From assembly GCA_003602535.1 (NCBI GenBank), contig QQSA01000021.1, forward strand, positions 15,924 through 68,530: a stretch of DNA of 52,607 nucleotides. The letters are read 5' to 3'. Under the pieces are notes generated by a model. That model was not told the DNA's origin and did not search any database. It saw only the letters and a program-made list of their open reading frames with translations. This document shows positions 33,571 to 42,107 of the stretch, in pieces; the first letter of the stretch is position 1, and each line of letters opens with the position of its first letter. The position numbers and the translations under genes were made by a program. The DNA comes from Candidatus Poseidoniales archaeon. GTDB taxonomy: Archaea > Thermoplasmatota > Poseidoniia > Poseidoniales > Poseidoniaceae.

Positions 33571-35226
33571 ATGCCCGTGGGAACAACTACTGAGGCACTG
33601 ATTATGTATGGAAATGGACAAGCACCGATATTCATTCTAAAAGATGGAGTTCAGCGAACAAGAGGTCGCAGTGCTCAATCTAACAACATTGCAGCAGCAA
33701 AGGCTGTTGCAGACGCAGTAAGAAGCACTCTTGGTCCTAAGGGAATGGACAAAATGCTAGTTGATAGCATGGGTGATGTGGTAATCACCAATGATGGTGC
33801 CACTATATTGAAAGAAATGGATATTGAACATCCTGCTGCAAAGATGATTATCGAAGTTGCTAAGACTCAAGAGCAGCATTGCTATGATGGGACAACATCT
33901 GCAGTAGTTCTCTCGGGTGAATTGTTGAAGAGATCTGAAGATTTGATTGAACAAAATGTTCACCCTACTGTAATTTGTGAAGGTTTCAGACTTGCTGCTG
34001 AAAAAGCAGTAGGATGTCTTGAATCCCATGGTATTTCAACAAAGAATGATGATTCTGTTTTGATGGAAGTTGCTAAGACTTCCCTTACAGGTAAATCTGC
34101 GGGCGCAGTAAAGTCATTTTTGGCAGATATCTGTGTTAGAGCGGTCAATTCAGTTGGTACAATTGAGGATGGAGAAAGAATGGTCGACCTTTCAGATATT
34201 AAGGTTGAAAAGCGCCAGGGAGGATCTATCAAAGATAGTACCCTTGTGGATGGAATTATTTTGGACAAAGAAAGAGTTCATGCAGGTATGCCACGTTCAA
34301 TTTCCGACGCCAAGATTGCTTTGATTAACAGTGCGATTGAAGTTAAGAAGACAGAAGTCGATGCTAAGATTCAGATCACAGATCCGTCAATGCTTGCATC
34401 ATTCCTCGAAGAAGAAGAGAATTACATTCGAACTTTAGTAGAGAAAATACAGGCTAGTGGTGCTAATGCAATCATTTGTCAGAAAGGTATTGACGACCTT
34501 GCTCAGCACTACATGTCAAAAGCAGGAATCTTCGCAATACGCCGTGCTAAAAAGAGTGACATGGAAGCACTTTCTAAGGCAACAGGAGGTCGAGTCGTTA
34601 CCAATATTGATGATTTGACATTCGAAGATTTGGGATCAGCTGCTAAAGTAGAAGAGCGCAAGATCGGCGAATCAGATATGACCTTCATTACCGGTTGTCC
34701 TGAAGCCAAATCGGTTTCAGTTCTACTAAGGGGCGGAACCGAACACGTAGTCGACGAGATTCGTCGTGCTTTCGATGATGCAGTAGGCGTAGTTTCAGTC
34801 GCATGGGAAGATGGTGCAGTTCTGACTGGTGGAGGTAGTGTTCTAGCCGCTCTATCTCGTGATTTGAGGGCTTATGCTGAATCGATTGGTGGTCGTGAAC
34901 AAATGGCAATCGAAGCGTTTGCAAGTGCACTGGAAATTATTCCTAGAACTCTTGCGGAAAATGCAGGTTTAGATCCAGTGACGACAATAATCGAATTAAG
35001 AAAATCTCATGCTGATGGAAATGCAAATTCCGGAATCAACGTTGAAGAAGGCGGTGTAATGGATATGTTTGAAGCAAATGTTTTGGAGCCCCAGAGGGTA
35101 GTAGAACAAGCAATTCAGTCAGCAACAGAGACTGCAATTATGATTCTTAGAATCGACGATGTAATTTCTTCCAAAGGAATATCTGGTGAAGATATGATGG
35201 GTGGAATGGACGATTTCCACATGTGA
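33571..35226 (+). CDS. ths: thermosome (group II chaperonin) subunit
   Basis: 551 residues; closely follows archaeal thermosome subunits, which form hetero- or homo-oligomeric double rings that fold proteins with ATP. Signatures include STLGPKGMDKMLVD, NDGATILKEMD, DGTTSAVVLSGELL, and the closing GGGSVLAALSRDLR. The C terminus ends GGMDDFHM, a typical Gly/Met-rich tail. Start at ATG 33571 is supported by a TATA-like AATAATTATC about 26 bases upstream; ATG at 33604 (MYGNGQAPIFIL) is where other thermosomes begin and is a real alternative. Only one subunit gene is visible in this window. A perfect hairpin (35246-35263) lies after the stop. Confidence 0.96.
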   Translation: MPVGTTTEALIMYGNGQAPIFILKDGVQRTRGRSAQSNNIAAAKAVADAVRSTLGPKGMDKMLVDSMGDVVITNDGATILKEMDIEHPAAKMIIEVAKTQEQHCYDGTTSAVVLSGELLKRSEDLIEQNVHPTVICEGFRLAAEKAVGCLESHGISTKNDDSVLMEVAKTSLTGKSAGAVKSFLADICVRAVNSVGTIEDGERMVDLSDIKVEKRQGGSIKDSTLVDGIILDKERVHAGMPRSISDAKIALINSAIEVKKTEVDAKIQITDPSMLASFLEEEENYIRTLVEKIQASGANAIICQKGIDDLAQHYMSKAGIFAIRRAKKSDMEALSKATGGRVVTNIDDLTFEDLGSAAKVEERKIGESDMTFITGCPEAKSVSVLLRGGTEHVVDEIRRAFDDAVGVVSVAWEDGAVLTGGGSVLAALSRDLRAYAESIGGREQMAIEAFASALEIIPRTLAENAGLDPVTTIIELRKSHADGNANSGINVEEGGVMDMFEANVLEPQRVVEQAIQSATETAIMILRIDDVISSKGISGEDMMGGMDDFHM

Positions 35227-35245
35227 TTTTTTGTCCACAGAAATT

Positions 35246-35263
35246 CTCTCCCTTTAGGGAGAG
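35246..35263 (+). promoter_or_regulatory. perfect 7-bp hairpin between thermosome and Fd-flavodoxin genes
   Basis: CTCTCCC TTTA GGGAGAG, a 7-bp GC-rich stem with a four-base loop, 20 bases after the thermosome stop. No U-run follows, so it is not a clear terminator; it could stabilise the thermosome mRNA end or be a leader element for the downstream gene. Function not shown. Confidence 0.5.
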
Positions 35264-35328
35264 GCACGAACCTTCAAAGACTACATCCTAGTGGAATGTA
35301 TTGCTCAGCGTGAGCATTAGGTGAACTC

Positions 35329-37299
35329 ATGCCAACCATTGCTAAGGTCTGGATCGAGGAAGATTGCATCACATGTGATGCATGTCAGGATATTTTGCCG
35401 GAAGTGTTCGAGGTAACAGACGACACAAGTCAGATCAAAGCAGATGTTCGAGAGGACGGGGCATTCGACCGCAATACTGGACTTTCTGCGATTAAAAATG
35501 AGTTCCGTTCAGAGTTCTCCGATTTGATTGAAGAAGCAGCTGATGCTTGTCCTGTTGAGATTATTAAATTTGAATATGAAGGTGGAGTTGCTGAAGAAGT
35601 TGCTGAAGAAGTTGCACCTGCTGCGTCTGAAGCAGTAGTTGCCCCGGTTGCAGTAGCAGATGCTGGTGCAGATGCAGGGGTTCTAGCAGGTGTACTTTCA
35701 GGAGATCGCAGCCTAGCAATCTTCTTTGGTTCACAAACAGGAAATGCAGCAGGCTTAGCGGAAAAAACAGCTAAGCGTGCAGTCGCTTACGGTCTTGAAC
35801 CAACCGTCATAGATATGGATGGATACGACCAAGCACAATTCTCTTCACACAAGCGTATTTTAATCATCACTTCAACATGGGGTGAAGGTGAGATGCCAGA
35901 TAATGCTGATGAGCTTTGGAATGCAACAGTAGCAGCAAACCCGTCTCTTGCTGGTGTACACTATTCAGTATGTGCTATTGGAGATTCATCGTATGATGAA
36001 TTCTGTAAGGCAGGAGAAGATTGGGATCAAAAGTTCGCATCTTTAGGTGCAACCTCAATCCTAGAGATGAAAATGTGCGATGTAGATTTCGATGAACCTT
36101 GGAATGAGTGGGTAACAGAAGTTCTTCCAAGAATTGCTTGTGTAGATTCTTCAGGAGTATTCCATGAAGATTTAGTTGAAGCGATGATTGCATACGGTGC
36201 TGGTGATGAAGATGATGAAGGCGCTGATGGCGACTTCAATCCACCGACAATCGAACAGGCTCCGATGTCATTGACTATGCGCATATTCAGATATGATCCA
36301 ATTAAAGCCCAATCAGGTTACGACACAATTGCTGTAGCTTTGCCAGGGCATGCTACAATCGAAGATGCATTGGTTGCAATAAAGAGAGAAGCCGATGGCT
36401 CTCTGACATTTAGGAGTGGAAGTATTTCTGGATTGAATCCGTTGACTGGAGTGAAGGCTAATGGAAGAATACTGCCTGCAGATACTACTAGAATCAGTGA
36501 TTTAGTAAGTGATGGAGGGACATTAACCGTCGAACCATTACCTGGTTACGAAGTTCTGAAAGATTTGATGGTTTCTTACGACCGATATGATGACTCTCGT
36601 GCTAATTCAAAACCTTGGTTAGAAGCAGATCCTCGTCAAGGGGAGAGACTTGCAAGTGGTGCTCCGATGGGAGTTATGGAATCTGCTCAAGCAACCAGAT
36701 TACACGCTTTAGCAGATGTTGGCTCGCTGCAATTAGTCAATGCAATGTCAGATACATTTGATGTTGATGACGTATACTCTGGACCGGGCATCGCTCTTCA
36801 AAGATGGGTTAGAAGTCAAGATCCACGTTCTGGAAATTCTCATGTCAAGAAGATGTTTGAACTGATGCAAAGAAAGGGCGGCGTATGGGACGAAGCAGAT
36901 ATTTCATCAATTCAAAGACATGGCATTGATGGATCACAAGCTGCAGATTCGCTTTACGCTGCAAGGTCTCGATTACTAGCAGAATACAAATTCACTGGTA
37001 AGAGCGGTAGATTGGTTAAGGTGTACTCACGTTCGGTAAAAATGTCAGGTAACGTCAATGAAACTACACTTTATCGTTCAGTATTGGGGCCATTAGGACT
37101 CGGTTCTAATATTATGAACGGGGTATCATTACGAATGATGCTAGGATTCACCAGAAATGGAGGTCCAATGATGAGAGGATTCCAAGGAATGCTTGTACCT
37201 CCTGCTGGCATTGGAAAGATTCCTGATATGTTCAATAGTAAGGTTGTTAATCATCACGAAGTAGTTGCAATTTTCAATGAATTAGATAGGAGATTCTGA
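35329..37299 (+). CDS. fusion: 4Fe-4S ferredoxin - flavodoxin - SdhB-like domain lacking its Fe-S cysteines
   Basis: 656 residues in three parts. A ferredoxin-like module (1-85) binds one [4Fe-4S] with C13, C16, C19 and C74 (CITCDACQ...DACP). A flavodoxin fold (about 128-275) has SQTGNAAGLAEK for FMN phosphate, TSTWGEGEMPD and GDSSYDEFC. The third part (about 313-550) follows the SdhB/fumarate-reductase iron-sulfur subunit: FRSGSISGLNPLTGVKANGR aligns without gaps to FR-SCREGICGSC-..-NGR, but the four [2Fe-2S] ligands are Ser365, Asn370, Thr373 and Asp385. The C-terminal dicluster region (YSGPGIALQRWVRSQDPR matches the LGP..L....R..DSR helix) also lacks its cysteines. There is no cysteine after C271. 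It is likely an electron-transfer or assembly protein; its exact role is unknown. Ribosome-binding site AGGTGA precedes the ATG. Confidence 0.8.
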   Translation: MPTIAKVWIEEDCITCDACQDILPEVFEVTDDTSQIKADVREDGAFDRNTGLSAIKNEFRSEFSDLIEEAADACPVEIIKFEYEGGVAEEVAEEVAPAASEAVVAPVAVADAGADAGVLAGVLSGDRSLAIFFGSQTGNAAGLAEKTAKRAVAYGLEPTVIDMDGYDQAQFSSHKRILIITSTWGEGEMPDNADELWNATVAANPSLAGVHYSVCAIGDSSYDEFCKAGEDWDQKFASLGATSILEMKMCDVDFDEPWNEWVTEVLPRIACVDSSGVFHEDLVEAMIAYGAGDEDDEGADGDFNPPTIEQAPMSLTMRIFRYDPIKAQSGYDTIAVALPGHATIEDALVAIKREADGSLTFRSGSISGLNPLTGVKANGRILPADTTRISDLVSDGGTLTVEPLPGYEVLKDLMVSYDRYDDSRANSKPWLEADPRQGERLASGAPMGVMESAQATRLHALADVGSLQLVNAMSDTFDVDDVYSGPGIALQRWVRSQDPRSGNSHVKKMFELMQRKGGVWDEADISSIQRHGIDGSQAADSLYAARSRLLAEYKFTGKSGRLVKVYSRSVKMSGNVNETTLYRSVLGPLGLGSNIMNGVSLRMMLGFTRNGGPMMRGFQGMLVPPAGIGKIPDMFNSKVVNHHEVVAIFNELDRRF

Positions 37300-37308
37300 G
37301 GTGAAATT

Positions 37309-38169
37309 ATGGTTAAGTATTCTTATTATCCTGGAAATGTAGCCCGTCAATCCTCAAGAGAAGTTGAAGATACAATCCAGCCTCTTTGCCGCAGTTTAGG
37401 CATTGAGTTAATCGAAATGGTGGGATATAATGGAGATGGTGGAAACATCATCAAGCAAGGAAATAGGGATTTACAATTGGCTCTTAATGCTCGTAATCTT
37501 GCAATCGCAATGAAGAACGGACATGACATTATCACCCCTTGTGCTTCAGCCCAAGGTATTCTTCATGATTCGCTCAAAACTTTCCGAGAGAACCCAATAG
37601 CATTAGCAGATGCAAATCGCGTACTTGAGATGACTACAGGAATGACTCTAGATGTTTCAGAAATAACGACCAACCATTTGCTACATGTCCTTGTAGATGA
37701 AATTGGTTTGGATAAAGTGGAAGCAGCAGTTGTCAATCCTCTGGATATGGATATTGCTTGCTATTATGGACCTCATATGCAAATTGAAGGTGCATGTGGT
37801 AATGATGATGCCTGGAATCCAAGTTACATGGAGCAACTGATAACTGCATTAGGTGGACGCCCAGTTGAATACAAGACGAAGACTTCTAGCGTTGGTAATC
37901 CATCACTTCTTTCATTAGGGGATTCTGTGATGAAAATGACAGCTCGAGTTCTAAATGATGCCAAAAAGGCAGGAGCTCAAGTTTTGGTTAGTGCTTGTAC
38001 CCAATCACACTCAAATCTAGATTCATATCAAGGAAAAGCAGGACGTGTTTCTGGTAAGGACACAGATATTCCAGTTGTAAACTTCACTGAAATTATTGCA
38101 TTTGCTTTAGGCCATTTCACCGATCGTTTTGCACAGTTGAAAACACGTGCAATGTTAATTGGTTCCTGA
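37309..38169 (+). CDS. HdrB-like (CCG-domain) protein with degenerate cysteine motifs
   Basis: 286 residues following heterodisulfide-reductase subunit B / SdhE-type proteins along their whole length: YYPGNVARQSS at the N terminus, LALNARNLAIAMKNGHDIITPC, TNHLLHVLVDEIGLDKV, YYGPHMQIEGACGNDD, VEYKTKTSSVGNP, AGAQVLVSACTQSHSNLDSYQ. The CCG motifs that hold the non-cubane [4Fe-4S] clusters are gone: N10 for the first Cys, NGDGG (41-45) for the CC pair, C78 kept but A81 in place of its partner, then P155, S193-S194 for the second CC, C230 kept and S233 for its partner. Catalysis as in HdrB is therefore not expected. It starts ten bases after the SdhB-like gene behind TGAGGTGA, so the two are almost certainly co-translated partners. 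Confidence 0.78.
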   Translation: MVKYSYYPGNVARQSSREVEDTIQPLCRSLGIELIEMVGYNGDGGNIIKQGNRDLQLALNARNLAIAMKNGHDIITPCASAQGILHDSLKTFRENPIALADANRVLEMTTGMTLDVSEITTNHLLHVLVDEIGLDKVEAAVVNPLDMDIACYYGPHMQIEGACGNDDAWNPSYMEQLITALGGRPVEYKTKTSSVGNPSLLSLGDSVMKMTARVLNDAKKAGAQVLVSACTQSHSNLDSYQGKAGRVSGKDTDIPVVNFTEIIAFALGHFTDRFAQLKTRAMLIGS

Positions 38170-40809
38170 TTAACCGTGCAAGAATTTGTACAGTTCTTTG
38201 GCTTGTATGGATGACACTCCTTCAATATCAGTAAGTGCTTGCTCACTAATTGTACATAATCCCATAATGTCTCCTGCAATTTCCATTATTCGGTTTGCAG
38301 TTGTTATTCCGATTCCTGGCAATTCTGCCAATATTTTAGTTCTCTGAAACATCACTTCTTTATCCCATCTATTTGCTAAAACACCATCCTCTGATTCTCC
38401 GTTCATTATTGACATTATTTCTGCGGATGCAGCTTTAATTGATGCCTTTTCAGCATCAATCATTTTTCTCTTGGTATGAATCATCAATAAGTCGAGAAAT
38501 CTGGATTCCCTTTTTGCAACAATTGAAACAAACCTTGCAGTTTCTTCCGGCGACCCTGTCATTAGGACCGGTAGCCCAAGATCTAGTGTAATCCATGCCA
38601 TAGCGCCATGAACTGCATTAGGATGTACTCTCTGAGTTTCAATAGATTCTACGATTAACAATGGCCTGGGTGCAGCATTGTGTAATCTTCTGGCTTGCTG
38701 TATCAATCGTCCATCAATTAATGAATCAATTAAATCTCTAGCACTTTTTCTTTCGATTAGTATTCGATCTGAAATTCTAATGTCGCCTACAGTAAGGTTT
38801 TCTAAACTAATTTCGTGACCATATAACTTTAGCATTGCAGGCAAGGTTGAATTTCCCTCTCTATGGTCAATTGTAATCAAAGTCTTTGAGTCGGCTTCAA
38901 TACTCATTGAATCTACTTCGGTTTGAGCAGCAGATGATGTGTCATTTTCTTTTTCTCTGGAATGACTAATTGTTCCATCAAGTACTGGTTTCCACCATTC
39001 GGACTTACTATCAGAAGTATTGTTAGAAAACTCTGTTAGAGACATTTGTGCCCTAGGTCTGTTTGATGGTTCCGAATTCTTCACATTGTTTGTCTTTGCT
39101 TGTTTTACGACATTTTCAGAAACATGTTCTTTTTCTCTAAACAATCTTTCTTCTTCCTTTTTTATGAACGATTCAGCATCTTTTCCATCGATTGTGAAAG
39201 ATGCCAAAACATCATTTTTTGGCTGTGCCCTTCTAGGTAATCTCGATTGTTTTTGCAATCCTTGTAAAGTTCTATACATCAGCTGCTCGCGACGTAAAGA
39301 TGCCTGTTGCACATACTCGTCACGAGTACCTTTTGCTACCAAAATATGGACATCTCCATCTTTTTGTCTAGCGGTTCTACCTCTTCGCTGTATTGCACGT
39401 ATTGCACTTGGTACTGGTTCGTAAAGAATCACACTATCTGCCGCAGGTACATCCAATCCCTCTTCTCCGACACTTGTAGCAACTAGAACATTGATTTCAC
39501 CTTCTCGAAATCTGTCTAATTGTGCAATCTGATCTTTTTGCTTCATTCCAATTTGACTTCCTTTGGTAGTCTGTCCAACAAACCTACCAGGTTTGATGCC
39601 TGGTTGGGAATTCAGAATTTCCATGAGGTTGTCAACAGTATCTCGATATTCAGTAAAAATGATTACTTTACCATCACCAGATAATCCTTGTTTTACTAAT
39701 TTCTTTACCAATTCAGGTTTAGGATGACACTCATCGCTTTCACGATCTTCTCTTAGTAAATCAGCTACTGGTGTCAATGATAGGAATCTCTTAGTTTTGC
39801 GATCTTTCTCTATTTTGGCTCTTTCAAGATATTTGATTGCACATGTTAATCCTTGAGTATCTAATAAATCCAATAATCTATGCAATCTTCTAAGGTCGCC
39901 AATTCGTTTTGCTGCATCGTATCCTCTTGCATCCCCTCTTCCTATTGCTGCGCTTGCCCTTCTGTGAGCTTCTTCAATCGCAGCAGTGGTGACTCTTCCA
40001 GACTTCACCAAGAATCCTGACCTCATCAAAAATTCTGCTTCTTCCGCTTCAAGAATTCGCAATGGCCTGATTTTACTGAGTAATTCATCAGGGATATTCA
40101 GTTCATGTTTTTCGATATCCATTGAGGTAATGTATGGTTGGACAAGGTCATCTTCTCTCTTAGTAACATGAAGTCTTTCAATTCCTAATCTTTGTATGAC
40201 TTCTAGGACTTTAGATGATTTCACTCCTGGTGAAGCAGTTGCAGCTAAAATGTGAGCCTTAGATGAAGCTTCTAGATACATATCTCCCAATTGGGCCATC
40301 GAATCTGAACCGGTAGCGTGATGTGCTTCATCAACGATTAGAAGATCGATATCTGAAAGCAAAATTCTTCCATTTCTCGCATCGTTTCTGATAACGTGGG
40401 GAGTTGCCATAACCATTTTCGCATCCTTCCAAATAGTCTCTCTTTTTGCAGGACGATCTTGGCCGGTTAATGTGACAATTTTGTCACTATCTAGATTGAT
40501 AAATTCTCTGGCCATTCTAGCCTGTTGAGCAACCAAACCAGTTGTAGGGGCTACCAATACTATTTTTCCAGGGCCATCTAATGACTCTGCCATAGCCATC
40601 CATTGAACTGCAGTTTTTCCTAAGCCGGTAGGCATTACGAGTAGTGTTGATCCTGAAATTGCTTGTTTGGCAGCGATTAATTGGTATGCTCTCGCTTCAA
40701 CACCATCTCTGAGTTGAGGGTGCGTCAGCGACGGTGTCATAGGTGCTATTGTGCGTCGGTGGCTCAAGAGGATTTGCATAGGAGGCTCTTCAAATTCATC
40801 TTCAACCAA
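38170..40809 (-). CDS. hef: Hef-type helicase-nuclease (XPF/FANCM family)
   Basis: 879 residues. N-terminal SF2 helicase with MPTGLGKTAVQ (Walker A), VDEAHHATG (DEAH), ATASPG and the C-terminal VGEEGLDVP...QRRGRTAR. An insertion domain is present between the RecA lobes. The C-terminal nuclease domain has VGDIRISDRILIERKSARD, the GDx(n)ERKx3D motif of XPF nucleases, and a tandem HhH ending ELPGIGITTANRIMEIAG and IEGVSSIQAKELYKF. Hef cleaves and remodels branched DNA such as stalled forks. The frame starts with a TTG at 40809, with an A/T-rich TATA-like stretch about 24 bases upstream; ATG at 40779 is an alternative. It overlaps the divergent leader of the ribosomal operon. Confidence 0.93.
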   Translation of the reverse strand: MVEDEFEEPPMQILLSHRRTIAPMTPSLTHPQLRDGVEARAYQLIAAKQAISGSTLLVMPTGLGKTAVQWMAMAESLDGPGKIVLVAPTTGLVAQQARMAREFINLDSDKIVTLTGQDRPAKRETIWKDAKMVMATPHVIRNDARNGRILLSDIDLLIVDEAHHATGSDSMAQLGDMYLEASSKAHILAATASPGVKSSKVLEVIQRLGIERLHVTKREDDLVQPYITSMDIEKHELNIPDELLSKIRPLRILEAEEAEFLMRSGFLVKSGRVTTAAIEEAHRRASAAIGRGDARGYDAAKRIGDLRRLHRLLDLLDTQGLTCAIKYLERAKIEKDRKTKRFLSLTPVADLLREDRESDECHPKPELVKKLVKQGLSGDGKVIIFTEYRDTVDNLMEILNSQPGIKPGRFVGQTTKGSQIGMKQKDQIAQLDRFREGEINVLVATSVGEEGLDVPAADSVILYEPVPSAIRAIQRRGRTARQKDGDVHILVAKGTRDEYVQQASLRREQLMYRTLQGLQKQSRLPRRAQPKNDVLASFTIDGKDAESFIKKEEERLFREKEHVSENVVKQAKTNNVKNSEPSNRPRAQMSLTEFSNNTSDSKSEWWKPVLDGTISHSREKENDTSSAAQTEVDSMSIEADSKTLITIDHREGNSTLPAMLKLYGHEISLENLTVGDIRISDRILIERKSARDLIDSLIDGRLIQQARRLHNAAPRPLLIVESIETQRVHPNAVHGAMAWITLDLGLPVLMTGSPEETARFVSIVAKRESRFLDLLMIHTKRKMIDAEKASIKAASAEIMSIMNGESEDGVLANRWDKEVMFQRTKILAELPGIGITTANRIMEIAGDIMGLCTISEQALTDIEGVSSIQAKELYKFLHG

Positions 40810-41076
40810 AATGCTTGAAGACTGTCAATTACAATATGGCTCCAGCGTCCCTATGCAGCGTTCTTCACCGAACCACTCATATAGGGGAGGTAAGTCGGGA
40901 GACTGCTCAGAAGGTGAGCGGCCAGACACAGTGGGCAATGCACAGCACCCCATTACTCCCCGTCCCAATCGTGGACTGAGAGCCAGTGTCACGGCATCTC
41001 CCAAGCCTGAAGAGCCTCTGTAAGCCCCTTATCGGGGGGCCAATGCGGAGTATCGAAAACATAGGAGGCCGAACAT
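40810..41076 (+). promoter_or_regulatory. structured leader region before the ribosomal protein operon
   Basis: A 267-base stretch between hef and rpl3 without a convincing gene. GGGGAG-g-TAA (40884-40893) can pair with TTACTCCCC (40953-40961), a 9-bp stem with one bulge; inside it CTGCTCA (40903-40909) pairs with TGAGCGG (40915-40921). Farther on, GCCCC (41024-41028) pairs with GGGGC (41036-41040), just before the AGGAGGCC ribosome-binding site. An in-frame plus-strand frame crosses this region but its peptide looks unstructured. The role is probably an mRNA leader, possibly autoregulatory; it does not match RNase P or SRP RNA. Confidence 0.5.
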
Positions 41077-42105
41077 ATGGCAAAGAGAAGTCACCCAAGA
41101 CGTGGTAGTATGGCGTTTAGCCCGCGAAAGCGGTCATCACGCCATTTTGGACACGTCAAGTCGTGGCCAGAAACCGATGCGAGCGAGGTCCGTGTACAGG
41201 GATTCGCCGGCTGGAAAGCTGGCATGACCCACGTCATGGCTCGTGATCTAAACCCTAGATCGAACAGTGCAGGTCAGGAAGTAAGAATTCCTGTTACTGT
41301 TGTTGAAGTACCTAAGATGAGGGTACTCGGTGTTCGTGGATACAAGATGACTCCGTACGGCAAGCAAGCTGCTGGCGAAGCATGGGTTGATGCTGAACAA
41401 ATTTCTGAAGCGTTCCCACAACTGGTAGAACGCCGTCTTCACAATAATGCTCTAAAATCTCATGATTCAGACAAGCATCTTGAAGCGCTTGGTGAGGCAG
41501 ATCTTGTAGAAATTAGAATCATTGCTGCAACACAGCCACATTCAATCACAGGTACTCCTTCTAAGACTCCTGAAGTAATGGAATTAGGACTTGTTGGCGG
41601 CGATACTGCTGCTAAATTAGAATGGGCAAAGGAGAACATGGGCCAGGAACTTTCAATTTCTGATGTATTCAACGAGGGCGTCTTTGTAGATGCAATCGGT
41701 GTTACTAAGGGATATGGATGGCAAGGTGTAATCAAGAGATTCGGTGGGAAACTGCAATCTCACAAGAACTCAAAGAAGCGCCGTCAACATGGTAACATGG
41801 GTGACTTCGGAACAGGATATGTCCGTAAGACAATCCGCCAAGGTGGTCAAACTGGATACCACCAGAGAACTGAATACAACAAGAGAATTCTTTCAATAGC
41901 TTCTGCCGAAGAAAAAGCAATCACTCCTGCTGGAGGATTCCTTCACTATGGAGAAGTTAATTCAGAATACGTATTGGTCAAGGGAAGCCTTCCAGGTCCT
42001 GCAAAGCGCTTGGTAAGGTTCCGAGATGCAACTCGTGGATCTGATAAGGTCGAACATCCGTTCGAAATCACATATGTTAGCACAGCTAGCAAACAGGGGG
42101 TCTGA
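41077..42105 (+). CDS. rpl3: large ribosomal subunit protein uL3
   Basis: 342 residues; first gene of the ribosomal operon. The N terminus MAKRSHPRRGSMAFSPRKR and the motifs AGMTHVMARDL, VIKRFGGKLQSHKNSKKRRQHGNMG and VLVKGSLPGPAKRLVRFR are typical of archaeal/eukaryotic uL3, which organises the peptidyl-transferase centre and the 3' domain of 23S rRNA. AGGAGGCC precedes the ATG. The gene uses many CGT/CGC arginine codons, in contrast to AGA-rich neighbours upstream. Confidence 0.98.
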   Translation: MAKRSHPRRGSMAFSPRKRSSRHFGHVKSWPETDASEVRVQGFAGWKAGMTHVMARDLNPRSNSAGQEVRIPVTVVEVPKMRVLGVRGYKMTPYGKQAAGEAWVDAEQISEAFPQLVERRLHNNALKSHDSDKHLEALGEADLVEIRIIAATQPHSITGTPSKTPEVMELGLVGGDTAAKLEWAKENMGQELSISDVFNEGVFVDAIGVTKGYGWQGVIKRFGGKLQSHKNSKKRRQHGNMGDFGTGYVRKTIRQGGQTGYHQRTEYNKRILSIASAEEKAITPAGGFLHYGEVNSEYVLVKGSLPGPAKRLVRFRDATRGSDKVEHPFEITYVSTASKQGV

Positions 42106-42107
42106 AG

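Noticed and set aside
37309..38169. Calling this protein a functional heterodisulfide reductase subunit B
   Set aside because: The CC and CxxC ligands are missing, so the enzyme name would mislead; only the family resemblance is reported.
40880..41020. Possible RNase P or SRP RNA (GGGGAGGTAAGTC resembles the RNase P GAGGAAAGTC box)
   Set aside because: Length is too short and the other conserved boxes of either RNA are absent.
40751..41023. 90-codon plus-strand frame in the hef-rpl3 spacer
   Set aside because: It overlaps the hef start, its peptide looks random and no ribosome-binding site precedes it; the DNA is better explained as a structured leader.
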